Source of the DNA: Bufo bufo
Lineage: Eukaryota; Chordata; Amphibia; Anura; Bufonidae
Assembly: GCF_905171765.1 (NCBI RefSeq)
Contig: NC_053392.1
Coordinates: forward strand, 372,719,963-372,783,962
Direction: 5' to 3'
Length of the DNA stretch: 64,000 bases
Shown here: positions 47,312-58,330 of the stretch, one piece after another
Layout: every line of letters starts with the position of its first letter
How positions within the stretch are numbered: position 1 is the stretch's first letter
Position numbers and translations under genes: made by a program
Notes under the pieces: model-generated
Told to the model about the DNA's origin: nothing
Databases searched by the model: none
What the model saw: the letters and a program-made list of their open reading frames with translations, nothing else

Positions 47312-48075
47312 CTAAGACATTGAGTTCACTAGAGCTTCACAGGTTACCACTGGAATCCTCTTCCACTCCTCCATGACAAAATCCTGGAGCTGGTGGATGT
47401 TAGAGACCTTGCGCTTCTTCACCTTCCATTTGAGGATGCCCCACAGATGCTCAATAGGGTTTAGGTCTGGAGACATGCTTGGCCAGTCCAGCAACTTTAC
47501 CCTCAGTTTCTCTAGCAAGGCAGTGGTCATCTTGGAGGTGTGTTTGGGGTCATTATCGTATTGGAATACTGCCCTCTGGCTCAGTTTCTAAAGGCAGGGG
47601 ATCATGCTCTGCTTCAGTATGTCACAGTACATATTGGCATTCATGGTTCCCTCAATGAACTGTAGCTCCCATAGCCAGCAGCACTCATGCAGAACCAAAC
47701 CATGACACTCCCACCACCATTCTTGACTGTAGGCAAGACATACTTGTCTTTGCACTTCTCGCCTGGTTGCTGCCACACATCAGATCCATGTCCTTAGTCT
47801 AATTGTCTTCAGCAAACTGTTTGTCGGCTTTCTTGTGCATCATCTTTAGAAGAGACTTCTTTCTAGGACCACAGCTATGCAGAACAATGACCCCACACCC
47901 TTTAACCTCTGCAGCAATGCTGGCAGCACTCATACATCTATGTTGAAAAGACTATCTCTGGATATGACGCTGAGCACGTGCACTCAACTCTTTTGGTCGA
48001 ACATGGCAAGGCCTATTCTGAGTGGAACCTGTCTTGTTAAACCAGTGTATGGTCTTGGCACCCGTACTGCAGCTT
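47312..48075 (-). pseudogene. Old Tc1-like transposase relic
   Basis: The minus strand carries FIEGTMNANMYCDILKQSMI near 47600-47660, then after a stop FQYDNDPKHTSKMTTALLEK and [20 protein letters not shown] at 47420-47570, and EEWKRIPVVTCEALVNSMS at the C-terminus. Spacing between D and E is 34. The N-terminal half is fragmentary up to about 48075. 48085-48175 resembles the interior of a TTAA MITE (ggctcaccaagcac). Likely ends lie near 47030-47210 on the other side, but no clean TA-flanked repeat pair is visible. Much more decayed than the other Tc1 copies. Confidence 0.85.
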
Positions 48076-48175
48076 TAATGAACTATGCTCTGGTCTTCTC
48101 TCGGCTCACCAAGCACAAGGCCATACATTGTATAGTGGTTGTGCTTAGTATTGCAGCTTAGCCCCACCTGACACT

Positions 48176-49732
48176 TCACCTTGCACTAACAATCTATTTT
48201 GTTAGAAGTCTCCCCAACTAATAAGCTGATCACAGGGAGTCCTACTGTTGGAATTGCCAGCAAACAACTGCAATGGTAGAGAAGTCTGTGGACCTGAGTG
48301 TTTTGCAGCACCTTCACCTGGCAAATGAATCATTATATAGTTCTCATTCAAATCCATGTGTTTTCCATGTAATGCAAAAGTGTATTGGGTGCTCCAGAGC
48401 GAGAGATGCTTTTTGTAGCCTTTCATCTTTATGACTAAAAACGGAGGATCCTGACGAGAGGACCCCTTTACTAAGTCCCTCAAATCTACCCAGAAACGTG
48501 CACCAAATTTCTGGTTCATTTTTTGGCATACATTGTCCCACCTTAAGTAATGCCCCTTTCCAAATAGGTCATGCCTCTCCAATAATCTATGCCACCTTGT
48601 TAGAGAAGTCATGAAAAGCCTCTAAAAGTGTCTAAAAATAAATGTGGTTTGAAGCATATACCCTAGTTTTTTGTGCAGATTTCACCAAGATTTGAGTGGA
48701 TTTTGAACAGTAAATCTCCCTTTATACCTCACGGTTGGTCTATTCAAAAGAAGAACCCTTTAACCCATGACATTTGGGACTGTAATGAAGTGTTTCCTTA
48801 CAAAGTTCCTTTAGAAGACTAAGTCCGTACATCTTGTGTATTTTACTAGCTCCATGACTAATTGGGTGATAGTAGGTCAGTTTGAAGAACTTTTTCAGGT
48901 GAAGAGATTTACTTAGTTGGTGATTCACCTAAACAGTAACCATTAACTGAATGCTATTGTTTAAAAGAAACATGAAAATATGATAAACAAATGTGAAACT
49001 ACTGATAATACAACATACATCCCTAAAGTACCAATTTTAGTGGGATAATCACCTGAACTGGACTACGACAGGGAGGGGTTTATGGATATTGGTCCAAAAG
49101 TTTCCATTTTTATTGGCATTCCCAGGGTCACAGCTTAAATATTCTGATTTGGGGGATTTGTAAATATGATACAGAGCAAGGCAATTTACTACAAGCCTTT
49201 TTAAAGGCACTGTGTCTAATATGTGCTAATAGTTCATATTGAGCAGCTTGCAAAACTTCCAACAGGGATCATAGACCCTTATCCTTCTGGTAACCATCTT
49301 GGCCAATGAAATACACATACGTAGCTTTAACACCTTCTTTTTTCCAGGCCTGTTATTAAAAATGCTAAAGTAGACAAATACTGTAAAGCTGGATGGTGGC
49401 AGAGAGACAGGTTGGGTATTATATGAAGTTATCATGGCAGCACTCAGAGGCTGAGGGAGTGAGTTTACTGGAGGCAGCTGCATATATTAATTGGGGTATA
49501 TGTGGTATGGTGTGTTGCACTGCAAACTCTTTCCTCAAAAAGTTTACACTTGAAAGATATGTTAAAGATGACCTACTTTAGGAAAGCATGTACCAACGAC
49601 AGTTTCTCTACCAGTGCACACCTTAGAACAGATCAAGTACCTATAAAGTTAATACATATCCAAAAATACTATGCCTGATGAAAATGTGTGCTAATAAAGA
49701 AATAACACCCCGAGATATATGCTGTAGATCAA
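48176..49732. other. No recognised gene
   Basis: A 136-codon minus open frame (48202-48612) has no family motif and no splice or start context that I would trust. 49202 begins tttaaaggcactgtgtct, a possible MITE end. Confidence 0.4.
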
Positions 49733-50093
49733 CTGCTGAGGTTTTCTGATAGGTCATCAATATCGGATCAACAGAGTCCAACTCCAAGCAACCCTGCTGA
49801 TCAGTTTGAAGAGGTCATGGCCTCTTTCTAGGTCAGTGGCGACATGTTCAACAGTCACGTGGCCTAGGCACAGCTCAGTCCCATTCAAGTGAATAGGCCT
49901 GAGCTGCAATACCAAGCACAGCTGCTATGCGGAGTACAGTCGCTAGAAGCTGCGAGGAGGCCAAGGTGCTCACTGAATTCTGGTGGCCTCCTCAAACACC
50001 TGATCATCGGGGTGTTGGAACATGCCGATCTGATATTGGTGACCTTTCCTGAGGATAAGTCATCAAAATCAGCATCTCAGAAAACCCTTTTAA
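49733..50093. mobile_element. T2/Kolobok-like MITE
   Basis: The right end is aaaaccctttTAA with TTAA at 50090-50093. The adjoining gaggataagtcatca is complementary to gataggtcatcaatat-type text near the left end (49755). The interior (ctgatcatcggggtgttgg, gcctcctcaaacacctgatc) is like other frog MITEs. Confidence 0.65.
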
Positions 50094-50444
50094 AAGACGC
50101 ATTATGGTTCAAATAAAGATTGTCCATTACATAATGATATGTCCTACCATTTTACCCATATACGTTTAGTGTTCAAAGATCCTCTTGCAGTCAAGTAATA
50201 CAGTAGGTTATCTTCCCTGTTTAGAAACAGTGGAAAAAATCTGTCCTGATCATGACAACATAGATGTATAGTTGTTACAAGAGAGAGCTTTCATATCTAT
50301 ACTGAAATTGTAATCAGCCATACACTTATGTCCCCATCATATGACGAGGACAGATTCCCCCATTGAAGTATAATGTTTAGTACAAAGAGTGTGGTATAAA
50401 GATAGTTTTCTATACATTTGTAAAGGAACAGGACCAAACACAGA
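50094..50444. other. Intergenic DNA downstream of CCN2
   Basis: No recognised repeat or gene between the MITE and the CCN2 poly(A) region. Confidence 0.5.
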
Positions 50445-51415
50445 TGATTTCTATAAAAAATATAATATTTTATTTTTCATCTAGAAAAGTGCAAACATGT
50501 ACCTTTTGGTCACACTTCTCAACAAGTATAAAATGTTGAAACAAAAGTACAGCCATAAACAAGGTACGAAACAGATTATCATAATAAAAATCATAAGCAG
50601 TTTCAGGTTTGTCAGCATTCATTAAAGCTTGAACAATACAAAAATGTCCATTGTGTCAATTACTTCCTGGTCCTACAAAGGTTGTCCCTTGGAACTGAGT
50701 ATCATTTTTACTAGATAATCTATTTTAGATTTTGTATTTCATGAGACAAGTACTTATCGGGAACTTGAGAACATAATAATAAAAAAACAGATTATCAAAA
50801 TATTAAAGCATTATAAAAATGGAAAACAGGAACAAAACATTTTTAAGTTAATTTAGATAACTGTACAAAAATATATATACATTATGTACAATAACTATAA
50901 AAAGCAAGATTACAACACGCCTTACAGCATGCTGCAAACTTTCCAGTCTTGTTACAAACATGGTTTCCATTCCACTCAATAGGTTTACTTAGGGTTTGCT
51001 AAAAATGAGTTGTCCCACAAGGACAACTTACTGTATTTAGCACCAAAATGGAGCCAGAGTGTGAACTCCAGCTGTTACTGCCTCGGTGCGGGTTCATTAT
51101 ATATTGTATATAAAAATAGTAAGAGCTTTTTCCAGTTGCATTACTGGGTACAAAATAGATCACTGTACTCAGTGAATACTGCATGATGCCAGCGAATGTA
51201 CAGGGACATTATATTGTACCCAGGGCAGCTTTGGTAGTTTGGTTCATCTTACTTTCTTCAAACCAGTGGCTGGGGTCATTCAACAATCAAGTCTTAAAAA
51301 AAAGACCTTCCTTTAAACAATCTTAAATACGATTTTGTGCTATAAAATGATGTTTAGCAATGAGATGCAAAGTCATTTCAAGTTATACAGTCTTTTTAGG
51401 TGTGTTCCTATGGAT
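50445..51415 (-). other. ccn2: CCN2 3' untranslated region
   Basis: About 970 nt after the stop codon. On the minus strand it contains ccactggtttgaagaa soon after the stop, gtacagttatctaa further on, and gtgaccaaaaggtacatg then tttgcacttttctag just before the poly(A) signal. I recognise these blocks as shared with mammalian CTGF 3' UTRs (recalled, not aligned). The mammalian 3' UTR is known to carry post-transcriptional repressive elements; whether they act here is not shown. Confidence 0.8.
50469..50474 (-). terminator. ccn2: CCN2 poly(A) signal AATAAA
   Basis: AATAAA on the minus strand, about 940 nt downstream of the CCN2 stop, directly after the conserved gcacttttctag block. Cleavage would be expected about 15-25 nt further on, near 50445-50455. 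Confidence 0.8.
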
Positions 51416-51712
51416 CTATGCCATATCTCCATACATTTTTCTGTAGTACATGGACTCGAAGATGTCGTTGTCTCCTGGGCAGTTGTAATGGCATGCACAT
51501 GTCTTAATGAACATCATCTTCTTCTTCATGACCTCACCATCAGGACACTTGAACTCTACTGGGAGGGTGGCTGTTCTGTGAGGAGTGCAGCAACGGCCAT
51601 CTGTGCAAACCCCACAAAACTTGGCTCTGTAGGTCTTCACACTTGTGCAGCCAGAAAGCTCAAACTTGATTGGTTTGGAAATTTTTGGAGTGCGGATGCA
51701 TTTCTTTCCTTT
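51416..51712 (-). CDS. ccn2: CCN2 exon 5 (C-terminal cysteine knot) with stop
   Basis: 297 bp including the TAG at 51418-51416. It begins [20 protein letters not shown], contains [15 protein letters not shown], the cystine-knot growth-factor fold, and ends [14 protein letters not shown]. Confidence 0.98.
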   Translation of the reverse strand, partial: KGKKCIRTPKISKPIKFELSGCTSVKTYRAKFCGVCTDGRCCTPHRTATLPVEFKCPDGEVMKKKMMFIKTCACHYNCPGDNDIFESMYYRKMYGDMA

Positions 51713-53370
51713 CTATTATGGAGAAATAAAGAAATTGTACGTTAGAAATCTATATCATAGGTAAACTCGCTGAATAACAGTGAATGTTCAATGGAGTATT
51801 TTTATATTTAATTCTAGCATTGTAACTGTACTAAATAGTACAAGTAATGATTGATGAATGCTTACATAATACTTTAACTATATTTGCCATATAAACATGT
51901 TCCTCTATGACACTGAAAAGGTTGCTCACCTTAATGTTTTCCTCCAGATCAGCCTCACAAGGTCTGACCATGCAGAGACGGCTCTGTTTCTCAAGTCTGC
52001 AGTGCTCATTGTCATTGGTAACGCGAGTAGAGATTCCCATACCACAGGTCTTTGAGCAAGCACTCCACTCAGTGGTCTGCACCAAACAGTTGGCTCGGAT
52101 TAGAGATGGATCAGGCCCATATGTTTCCTCCATACGGAAAGCTGTGAATGAAAAAATGGCCATTAAAAATCTACTCAAAAACATGCATTCACAATCCCTC
52201 AAGCTATGGGGCAGTAGCTTTAATGTCTATGATTACCATCTTTATTGTGGCATCACTAAATTATAATTTCTCACTTCCATTTATCTAAGCATGTAGCTAG
52301 TATGTAATATAGTGATATAAAAGTTACTATAGATTACAACTTACCAGGAAGAGCAGGTCCAACCATGGTCTTCTCCATAGGCTGATCACAGACCCATTCT
52401 TCACAGCATTTGCCAGGCAGTTTTACTCTTCTTGGGTAGGGACAGTCAGGACTAGGGAGACGGATGTCCATGCTGCATAGTGGAACACAGCCTACTCCTC
52501 CATCTAGACAAGTGCACTGGTACTTGCAGCTGCTTTGGAAAGACTCTCCACTTCTGTAGACCATGCCTCCAAATACACATGGGGCACCTTCCTTGGCTAG
52601 AATGAAAATAATAACAGTGCCATTTAGAATTTTTGTACAAAGAGGTCCCACGATGTAGACCAACTTTTTAATAAGTGCTGATTATTCCTACTGTACATCT
52701 TCAATGTATATAAGTGTTGTCATTTAGAAAATAGCAGAGGCATGTAATATTGAGCAAATTAATACTGGATTTTTAAAAAAACAGCAGTCCTACTAGATAA
52801 CAGCACAGTGTGGTTAATTTGATCTTATCACTATCACCTCTTGTCTATTTTCTTATGACTACTATTGGTGAAGAAAATACTGTAGCAATCTAGATGTAAA
52901 CTTACCAGTGCAAACTCCAATTTTTCGGTTCATTCTTGACCCAAAATCACAGAAAAGTCCTTTGTGAGGGTCACACACGTCTTTCTCGGTGCAGAGTTCA
53001 CCCAGTTGTTTAGCGCATACTTTACAGCAGCCACATCCATCTTGCACAAGACTGACACCAGGTTCGCATTCAGGTACCCTCTGTGGGCATTGGCATTCCC
53101 CATTGCAATCCTGGGCATCACATACCTGTAATGCAGAATAAAAACATCAGTAAGCTGAATTGTATGCTTCTCACAATCTGACTGCTAGGATAGGTGCATT
53201 GTACACCAGAAATGGTATAAAACTATATCGCATATAAAAAGAAAATGTCCCATGTCCTGATTTTAAAGCCCCCAATAAATAACTCAATCCACCTTAAAAC
53301 GAATGTCATTTCAACTTACCCAGGAGAGCAGAGCAACCACGAGCAGAGCTGTCACTTTTCCTGAAGCCAT
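51416..53370 (-). CDS. ccn2: CCN2 (connective tissue growth factor), five coding exons, 343 aa
   Basis: A secreted matricellular protein that binds growth factors, integrins and heparan sulfate and acts in the extracellular matrix downstream of TGF-beta and YAP signalling. The CDS joins 53370-53320, 53125-52906, 52596-52345, 52141-51930 and 51712-51416; all four introns are GT-AG and short (194-309 bp). The reading frame stays open and gives 343 aa, close to the human 349. The domain order is signal peptide, IGFBP (GCGCCKVC), VWC, TSP1 ([15 protein letters not shown]), and cysteine-knot CTCK ending [10 protein letters not shown]. The start has good context (G at -3 and +4). The conserved [19 protein letters not shown] stretch, and the TSP1 and CTCK residues, separate it from CCN1 and CCN3. 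No break is seen. Confidence 0.98.
51930..52141 (-). CDS. ccn2: CCN2 exon 4 (thrombospondin type 1 domain)
   Basis: 212 bp. It encodes [37 protein letters not shown] and [15 protein letters not shown]. Splice sites are cacag at 52142 and gtgag at 51929; the exon ends in phase 0. Confidence 0.98.
52345..52596 (-). CDS. ccn2: CCN2 exon 3 (von Willebrand type C domain)
   Basis: 252 bp. It encodes [20 protein letters not shown], then [20 protein letters not shown], then [16 protein letters not shown]. The cysteine spacing is that of a VWC (chordin-like) repeat. Splice sites: acceptor ctag before 52596, donor gtaag after 52345. Confidence 0.98.
52906..53125 (-). CDS. ccn2: CCN2 exon 2 (IGFBP domain)
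   Basis: 220 bp after acceptor ag at 53127-53126. It opens [13 protein letters not shown] and contains [20 protein letters not shown] and [12 protein letters not shown], the insulin-like growth factor binding motif of CCN proteins. It ends in phase 1 at donor gtaag (52905). Confidence 0.97.
53320..53370 (-). CDS. ccn2: CCN2 exon 1 coding part (signal peptide)
   Basis: Seventeen codons, [17 protein letters not shown], a short positively charged start and a hydrophobic core. It ends in phase 0 at the donor gtaagt (53319). Signal cleavage probably lies a few residues into exon 2, before QDC. Confidence 0.95.
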
Positions 53371-53543
53371 TGCTCAATATTCTTTAAGTCAAAAGAAAGT
53401 CTTCTGTCGTTCTCTGTCTGTAGATCTCAATGGGATCTCGTTTAAGGGTTTCTTGCTTTTATTTCAGAGTTTCTTAGCCTCCTTCCTCAGTCCCTGTTTG
53501 CTGAATTTGATTCCTCTCTCAGGTTCTGGAAGAGTTGTTGTGT
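53371..53543 (-). other. ccn2: CCN2 5' untranslated region (start estimated)
   Basis: From the ATG back to about 30 bp downstream of the TATA box. The exact transcription start is inferred from TATA spacing only. Confidence 0.65.
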
Positions 53544-53564
53544 GAGTCTAGCAGGGAACTGCTG

Positions 53565-53573
53565 CCTTTTATA
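53565..53573 (-). promoter_or_regulatory. ccn2: CCN2 TATA box
   Basis: TATAAAAGG on the minus strand, about 195 bp upstream of the ATG, preceded by gcg as in the mammalian gene. Confidence 0.9.
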
Positions 53574-53630
53574 CGCTGCTAGCTGTTGAGACAGGCCAAT
53601 GAGCTGAATGGAGTCCTACACAAGCAGGAA

Positions 53631-53710
53631 CATTCCTTACATTCCTCCCAACCTTCCTGCCCCATCAGCTCACACCGGATTGATCCTGACCCCTTGACAC
53701 TCCACATTCC
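53631..53710 (-). promoter_or_regulatory. ccn2: CCN2 proximal promoter: three TEAD motifs and a TGF-beta element
   Basis: On the minus strand GGAATG occurs at 53636-53631, 53645-53640 and 53710-53705, the TEAD motif through which YAP/TAZ activate CTGF. GTGTCAAGGGGTC at 53700-53688 is identical to the TGF-beta response element described for the human promoter. A CAGACA SMAD-type box lies just upstream at 53719-53714. An inverted CCAAT box lies at 53596-53600, between the TEAD motifs and the TATA box. Sites are seen directly; function is inferred from the mammalian gene. Confidence 0.88.
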
Positions 53711-53720
53711 TTCTGTCTGA

Positions 53721-54068
53721 AAAAACTGGCACACTCCACAGCACAAAAAAGGTGCTGTATCCTTGCCATCAAATAGGATTTTCTCCTTGCTTTTATATAA
53801 ATTCCACTCTGCCTTCTATAATTTTATATGAAAAGGAGGTTTCAACCTTGTTTTTGTATGGCTAACCTCTGTTCCAGACTGCCGTACCCATTCCACTTTT
53901 ATGTAACAATGATCATGTTAACACAGCCAATGGTAAGATGTTACCACAATGTAAAAATACATTCTTTCTTGTTTCGTAAGCAACCTACACAAGGGAGGGG
54001 CAGCGTAAGGAAAGAATATTTTTTTACATGTATTATTTCATTAGGAACCTATGCTACTTTAGGTAACA
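53721..54068. other. Upstream flank of CCN2
   Basis: No gene. This could hold further regulatory sequence, but nothing specific is recognised. Confidence 0.5.
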
Positions 54069-54117
54069 TTATCTATCTATCTATCCATCCATCCATCCAT
54101 CTATATCTATCTATCTA
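54069..54117. repeat. TATC/CATC microsatellite
   Basis: Short tract of tatc and catc tetranucleotides. Confidence 0.95.
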
Positions 54118-54308
54118 AAGAAAAAACAGAAGTATTTGTTAATGATGTGGTAGGTGCAAATCATCCTAGACCTAGACAGTCGGCTCAAGGTCCAAGTATC
54201 AAAAAATACAGAAAAAAGGAAGCACTCCAAATAAGGTGAAGGGTGGTGAACCTAATTTTATTCACCCCAACTGCAACATTTCAGCCCAAATCTAAGCAAT
54301 CTTTTTTT
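54118..54308. repeat. Dispersed repeat related to the one at 592-813
   Basis: Contains gaagcactccaaataaggtg, then aattttattcacccc and caacatttcagcc, flanked by TATC tracts on both sides. It shares the agcactcca ... tttattcac core with 691-733 but lacks the inverted second copy. Confidence 0.65.
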
Positions 54309-54325
54309 TATCTATCTATCTATCC

Positions 54326-54358
<33 letters not shown>

Positions 54359-54359
54359 A
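54309..54359. repeat. (TATC)n microsatellite
   Basis: About 12 tetranucleotide units with one catc interruption. Confidence 0.95.
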
Positions 54360-54451
54360 TTTCTTCCTTTGCACTTTTTGGCATTTTTAGGGAGTTCAGA
54401 TTTAGTCAAATAGTCACCATTGACTTTTCTAGAACCAACAAGTCATATTGA

Positions 54452-54894
54452 AGAATTTTGCCCATCTGGGACATCGATGGCATTCCGCTAGGATATGCCA
54501 TCAATATCAGATAGGTGTGGATCCCACTATAGGTCTCACTCCCATCTAGAGAACGGGGCCCTCAAAATGAAGGAGATCACATAGCACATGTACAGCACTT
54601 TTTACTATTTTTGGAAGACCCATAGTGGTGAATGAAGAGCGCACCATGCAAGGCTGGGAACCTCTCTCTTTGCCACTATGGGATTTTTAGAAATAGCCAA
54701 GTCCTGGTGCAGCTATGTTTTATGTTCCATAACAGTAAAAGGTGGGTGGCCATGAATGGACAGCTGCGGTCTACTCACTTTGGGGGTTCAATTCTGGAGA
54801 TAGGTGCAGGTCCCAGATGTCGAACCCACATCTATCTGACATTCATGACATATCCTAGTGATATGCCATTAGTGTCCCAGATGGGAATACCTCT
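54452..54894. mobile_element. TTAA-type MITE, copy 1 of the cccatctgggacat family
   Basis: TTAA at 54895-54898 on the right and TTGA (decayed TTAA) at 54448-54451 on the left. The ends pair: cccatctgggacat at the left, gtcccagatggg at the right. The interior has gctaggatatgccat and its complement. A second copy is at about 60102-61398. Confidence 0.8.
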
Positions 54895-54898
54895 TTAA

Positions 54899-57217
54899 GT
54901 TTTTGTATTTTTATAGAATTGAATAAAATGTTATAAATATTACTATAATGAAAGATGGCGTCACATCTATGGCAGAAACAAAGTGATAGCATCTCAACGC
55001 CTAAAATATTCTCACTCAAGATAATAGAACACCAGTTTTTTTTTTAGTACATAAAGTAATTTGGAATCTTTTACAATTACTAGATATGGTCCAACTTGAG
55101 GAAGATTGACTCAATATTTAGACTCTCCTATGTCAAGATAGTGTTCATGCAGGCACTTGATAAAAGGCTCTGTTTGCCCAGTAACCATGAATTCTTTGGC
55201 TCCAGTACACATAAGGTTACAACTCTCACATACTTCGCTATAAATAAAGTTATGGGCAGGATAATGTGTGTGAGGAGGAGGATATGACTGAACATACCCA
55301 GGAGCTTTCCTAATATCAGCTAATAGGTATGATGTCATTCACTAGTCAGTGCAATAAGGTCAGGCAGGGATGTCCTTGTTCTGTAGCCAAAGGCCACTGA
55401 TTGATAAACAGCTGTTCTCTTGCTGAAGGGAGGGGAGGAGAGAGGAGCACATGCAATATGCATTGTTTCTTGCAGGACAAAGTACATATTGGTCTAATCC
55501 TTCACTGTCCAATAATAGTCCTGGAATCTTGGATAGTAGAAAAGCTATAACAAAGGATGCAACCTAATGTCATGCATCAGTGTTACTGATGTCAATCTTT
55601 AATTACTGTATATTAAATCACTCTGTCTGCCCATTGTCCATATGAACAAAACAAACATTTTCATTGTCTTTATGAAAGATGGCGCCTGTACAGTAGCAGT
55701 ACATAATACTGATTAGAATTACAAAGGCATTGACAGAAAATGGACAGTTGAAGTTCTATAGACCTGCAGTCTTCCAAGGCAAAGAATTATTAAAGAGGTT
55801 GTCCTAACTTGGAACTGACAACCCCTTGGATCCTCAACTGTCCCCTTGAACATTAAAAAAAGAAAACAACTCTCTGCAGTCCTGCCATTGCTCCATTACC
55901 AGGTTCCCACAGGACTAGGAACCGGCTTGGTTCTATGACCGCTGTTTCCACTCACAGGCCTCAGTGGTCATAACATCTTGAATGCCATGTGCAGTAACTC
56001 AAAACCGGTTACTGTAAAGCTTTAATTGCTAAGATGATCCATTGCTAAGTTAAATCTGTTGAATATATTTTAAGGTTCACCTGCATGCATTCCTCATGTA
56101 GAGATTCCCTGGATGTACACATACACATCAGTTCAATTAGACATGGCTACTGAGATCTGCTTAGGGAACTGAACGTTTGCCCCAAATACTTAGACAGTTC
56201 AACTGAGCCCCATTAATAATCTCTGTTTATTAGTAGATACTACATATTATGGTTCCACTACAGTTTCCTATTACAAATACCACTGTGTCACTGTATTATA
56301 CCTGTAAGGGTTAATGTTTAGTATCCCTGACTTTCCTGCAGGTGTTTATATAAAGAATTCCTTCACAAGCGCATATTTTTCTGGTAAAACGAGGAATTTA
56401 GCTCCGTTGGCAGCACATGTATATTTACACAGCTATATACAGTAGGTTTACATCTGCTTTAAATGCAGCCGTTAGTTTAGTCGGGTCTTGTAAATTGTAC
56501 AGGTGGAGATCTTACTACATTCCTTCCCTTTAAGGTTTTTCCTGCTTTTTCAAAGTCATTTGATCAGGTATCAGACATACTGTACCAAAAACTGGACAAA
56601 CTACAGGAAAGTGGCTAGACTTGAAGTGTTTGTGTACTTAAAGAAGGAATCTTGCACATTTTCAGCTTTCAGTCACAGACATTTTCTTATTAGAGCAATT
56701 GAAGGTCTGTGCCAGCCCTCAAAACGGAAATCAAAAGCTCCCAGAGAAACATACCGAAGGAATGCAAGACTTTAGCCAAAAGCTGTACGCAATGCACAGA
56801 CGGAGGAAGTCTGGCCCTATATGGAGATTTGCACAGTGTGCTATTTATCTCCATGATAGCCCAAACGCTGAACCAGGTACTATTTCTAGCTGTCTTAAGG
56901 TTTTCACAATGTCTTGAAAGAAAGTGTGTATTTTATTCCAGGCTTCCGATCAAGCAAACCCTCAAAGCAGGAGCGGTCTAAGGTATACTACTTTTAGTCC
57001 TCTTTTAAGAAGGTGAATGTCAGCGAGGATGTTTTCCTTCATCTTCAACATGGTTTCCTCTTTGGTTAGATATAGGAATAAAGAGGCAATGCTGCATGAT
57101 ATTTTTGTAGTAAAAACATCTGTAATTCACTTTATACTAAAACCTCCAGTCTGCTTGATGTACAATAATAAGGTATTATCACTAACACTGTCTAACCGCC
57201 CCATTGCTCCATTATTA
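54899..57217. other. No recognised gene
   Basis: Mostly unassigned. 55791 begins ttaaagaggttgtcctaac, a MITE-like end without a clear partner. No multi-exon gene pattern is recognised. Confidence 0.45.
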
Positions 57218-57530
57218 AAGGAGTTTTATGAGACTTAAAAAAAATATATATTTTACTTATGATCTATCTTCTGAACAGGTCATCAGTATCTGTATGGTAA
57301 GGGTCTGATACCCGGGACCTCCGCCGAGAAGACACCAGTTCTTGCAGTAGCACCACAGCCTTTTCTCAGCTCACCAAGCACGGCGCCGTACATTGTACCA
57401 GTGCCTTCTCACACAGCTGATCAGCAGGGGTTCTGGGCGTCAGAACCCCCCCTTCCCCAGTTAGATACCGATGACCTATCCAAAAGATAGGTCTTCAGTA
57501 AAAGAATCTAGGCAAATTTTTTAAAAAGAA
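57218..57530. mobile_element. T2/Kolobok-like MITE
   Basis: Starts ttaaaggagttttatgagac. gatctatcttctgaacaggtc near the left and gacctatccaaaagataggtc near the right are complementary. The interior has ggctcaccaagcac-type text shared with 48085-48175. The right end is placed approximately. Confidence 0.6.
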
Positions 57531-57751
57531 TGTACATGAAAAACACTTATCACCTATCCATGGACTGAACTCATTCGACACCCTGTAGAATGAGTTCCCT
57601 TGTCCTCTTCACCTGGACAACTACAGTGAGGAGGGGTTTAAACAGAGTGATGTTCGAGCATGTGCACTGCTCCATTCAGACTCTATGGAAGTTATGAAAC
57701 TGTGGTGAAGATTCCATCAATCACACTGTGGATTGGTAATCCTGCCACAGT

Positions 57752-57846
57752 ACAGTGCTCACTGGTTAGCACTGTGGAGTTCTAGGTTCAAATCCTAGTC
57801 AACACGGAGTTTGTATGTTCTCCCAGTCTTGGTGTGGGTTTTGTAC
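57752..57846 (+). repeat. tRNA-derived SINE fragment
   Basis: A-box-like ctggttagcac (57762) and B-box ggttcaaatcc (57785), followed by gagtttgtatgttctccca (57808) and gtgtgggttt, the arrangement of vertebrate tRNA-type SINEs with a conserved central domain. It is truncated, with no A-tail seen. Confidence 0.65.
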
Positions 57847-57869
57847 AACAAAACTTACCGTTGGGTTAA

Positions 57870-58326
57870 AGGGGTTTTCTCACTTCAGCAAGTGGCATTT
57901 ATTATGTAGAGGTAGGTAATATAAGCCACTTACGAATGCATTGTTATTATCCATATTGCTTCCTTTGCTATTTGGATTCATTTTTCCATCACATTATACA
58001 CTGCTCGTTTCCATGGTTTTGACCACCCTGTAATCCATCAGTGGTGGAGGTGCTTGCACACTATAGGAAAAAGCACCAGCCTATGTGCACTCCCACAGTC
58101 CTGGCCACCAGCAAGGTCAATGCTTTTTCCTATAGTGTGTAAGTACGATCACCACTGATGGATTACAGGGTCGTCATAACCCTGGAAACGAGCATTGTAT
58201 AATGTGATGGAAAAATTAATCCAGCCAGCAACAGAAGAAATATGGATAAAACAACAATAAATTAGTAAGTGCCTTGTATTGAATTTTCTACATGATAAAT
58301 GCCACTTACTGAAGTGAGACAACCCT
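57870..58326. mobile_element. T2/Kolobok-like palindromic MITE
   Basis: TTAA at 57866-57869, right copy mutated to TTGA at 58327-58330. Ends aggggttttctcacttca and (reversed) agggttgtctcacttca. Inverted similarity extends through most of both halves: gctcgtttccatggtt against aaccctggaaacgagc, ctgtaatccatcagtggtg against its complement, gcacactataggaaaaagca against tgctttttcctatagtgtg. The centre is near 58098. Confidence 0.88.
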
Positions 58327-58330
58327 TTGA

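Noticed and set aside
48202..48612. 136-codon minus open frame
   Set aside because: It has no recognisable domain, neighbours or promoter; its length is within chance for this amount of sequence.
52334..52663. 109-codon minus open frame starting MVYIVGPLC
   Set aside because: It is CCN2 exon 3 extended into flanking introns; the splice sites define the real exon as 52345-52596.
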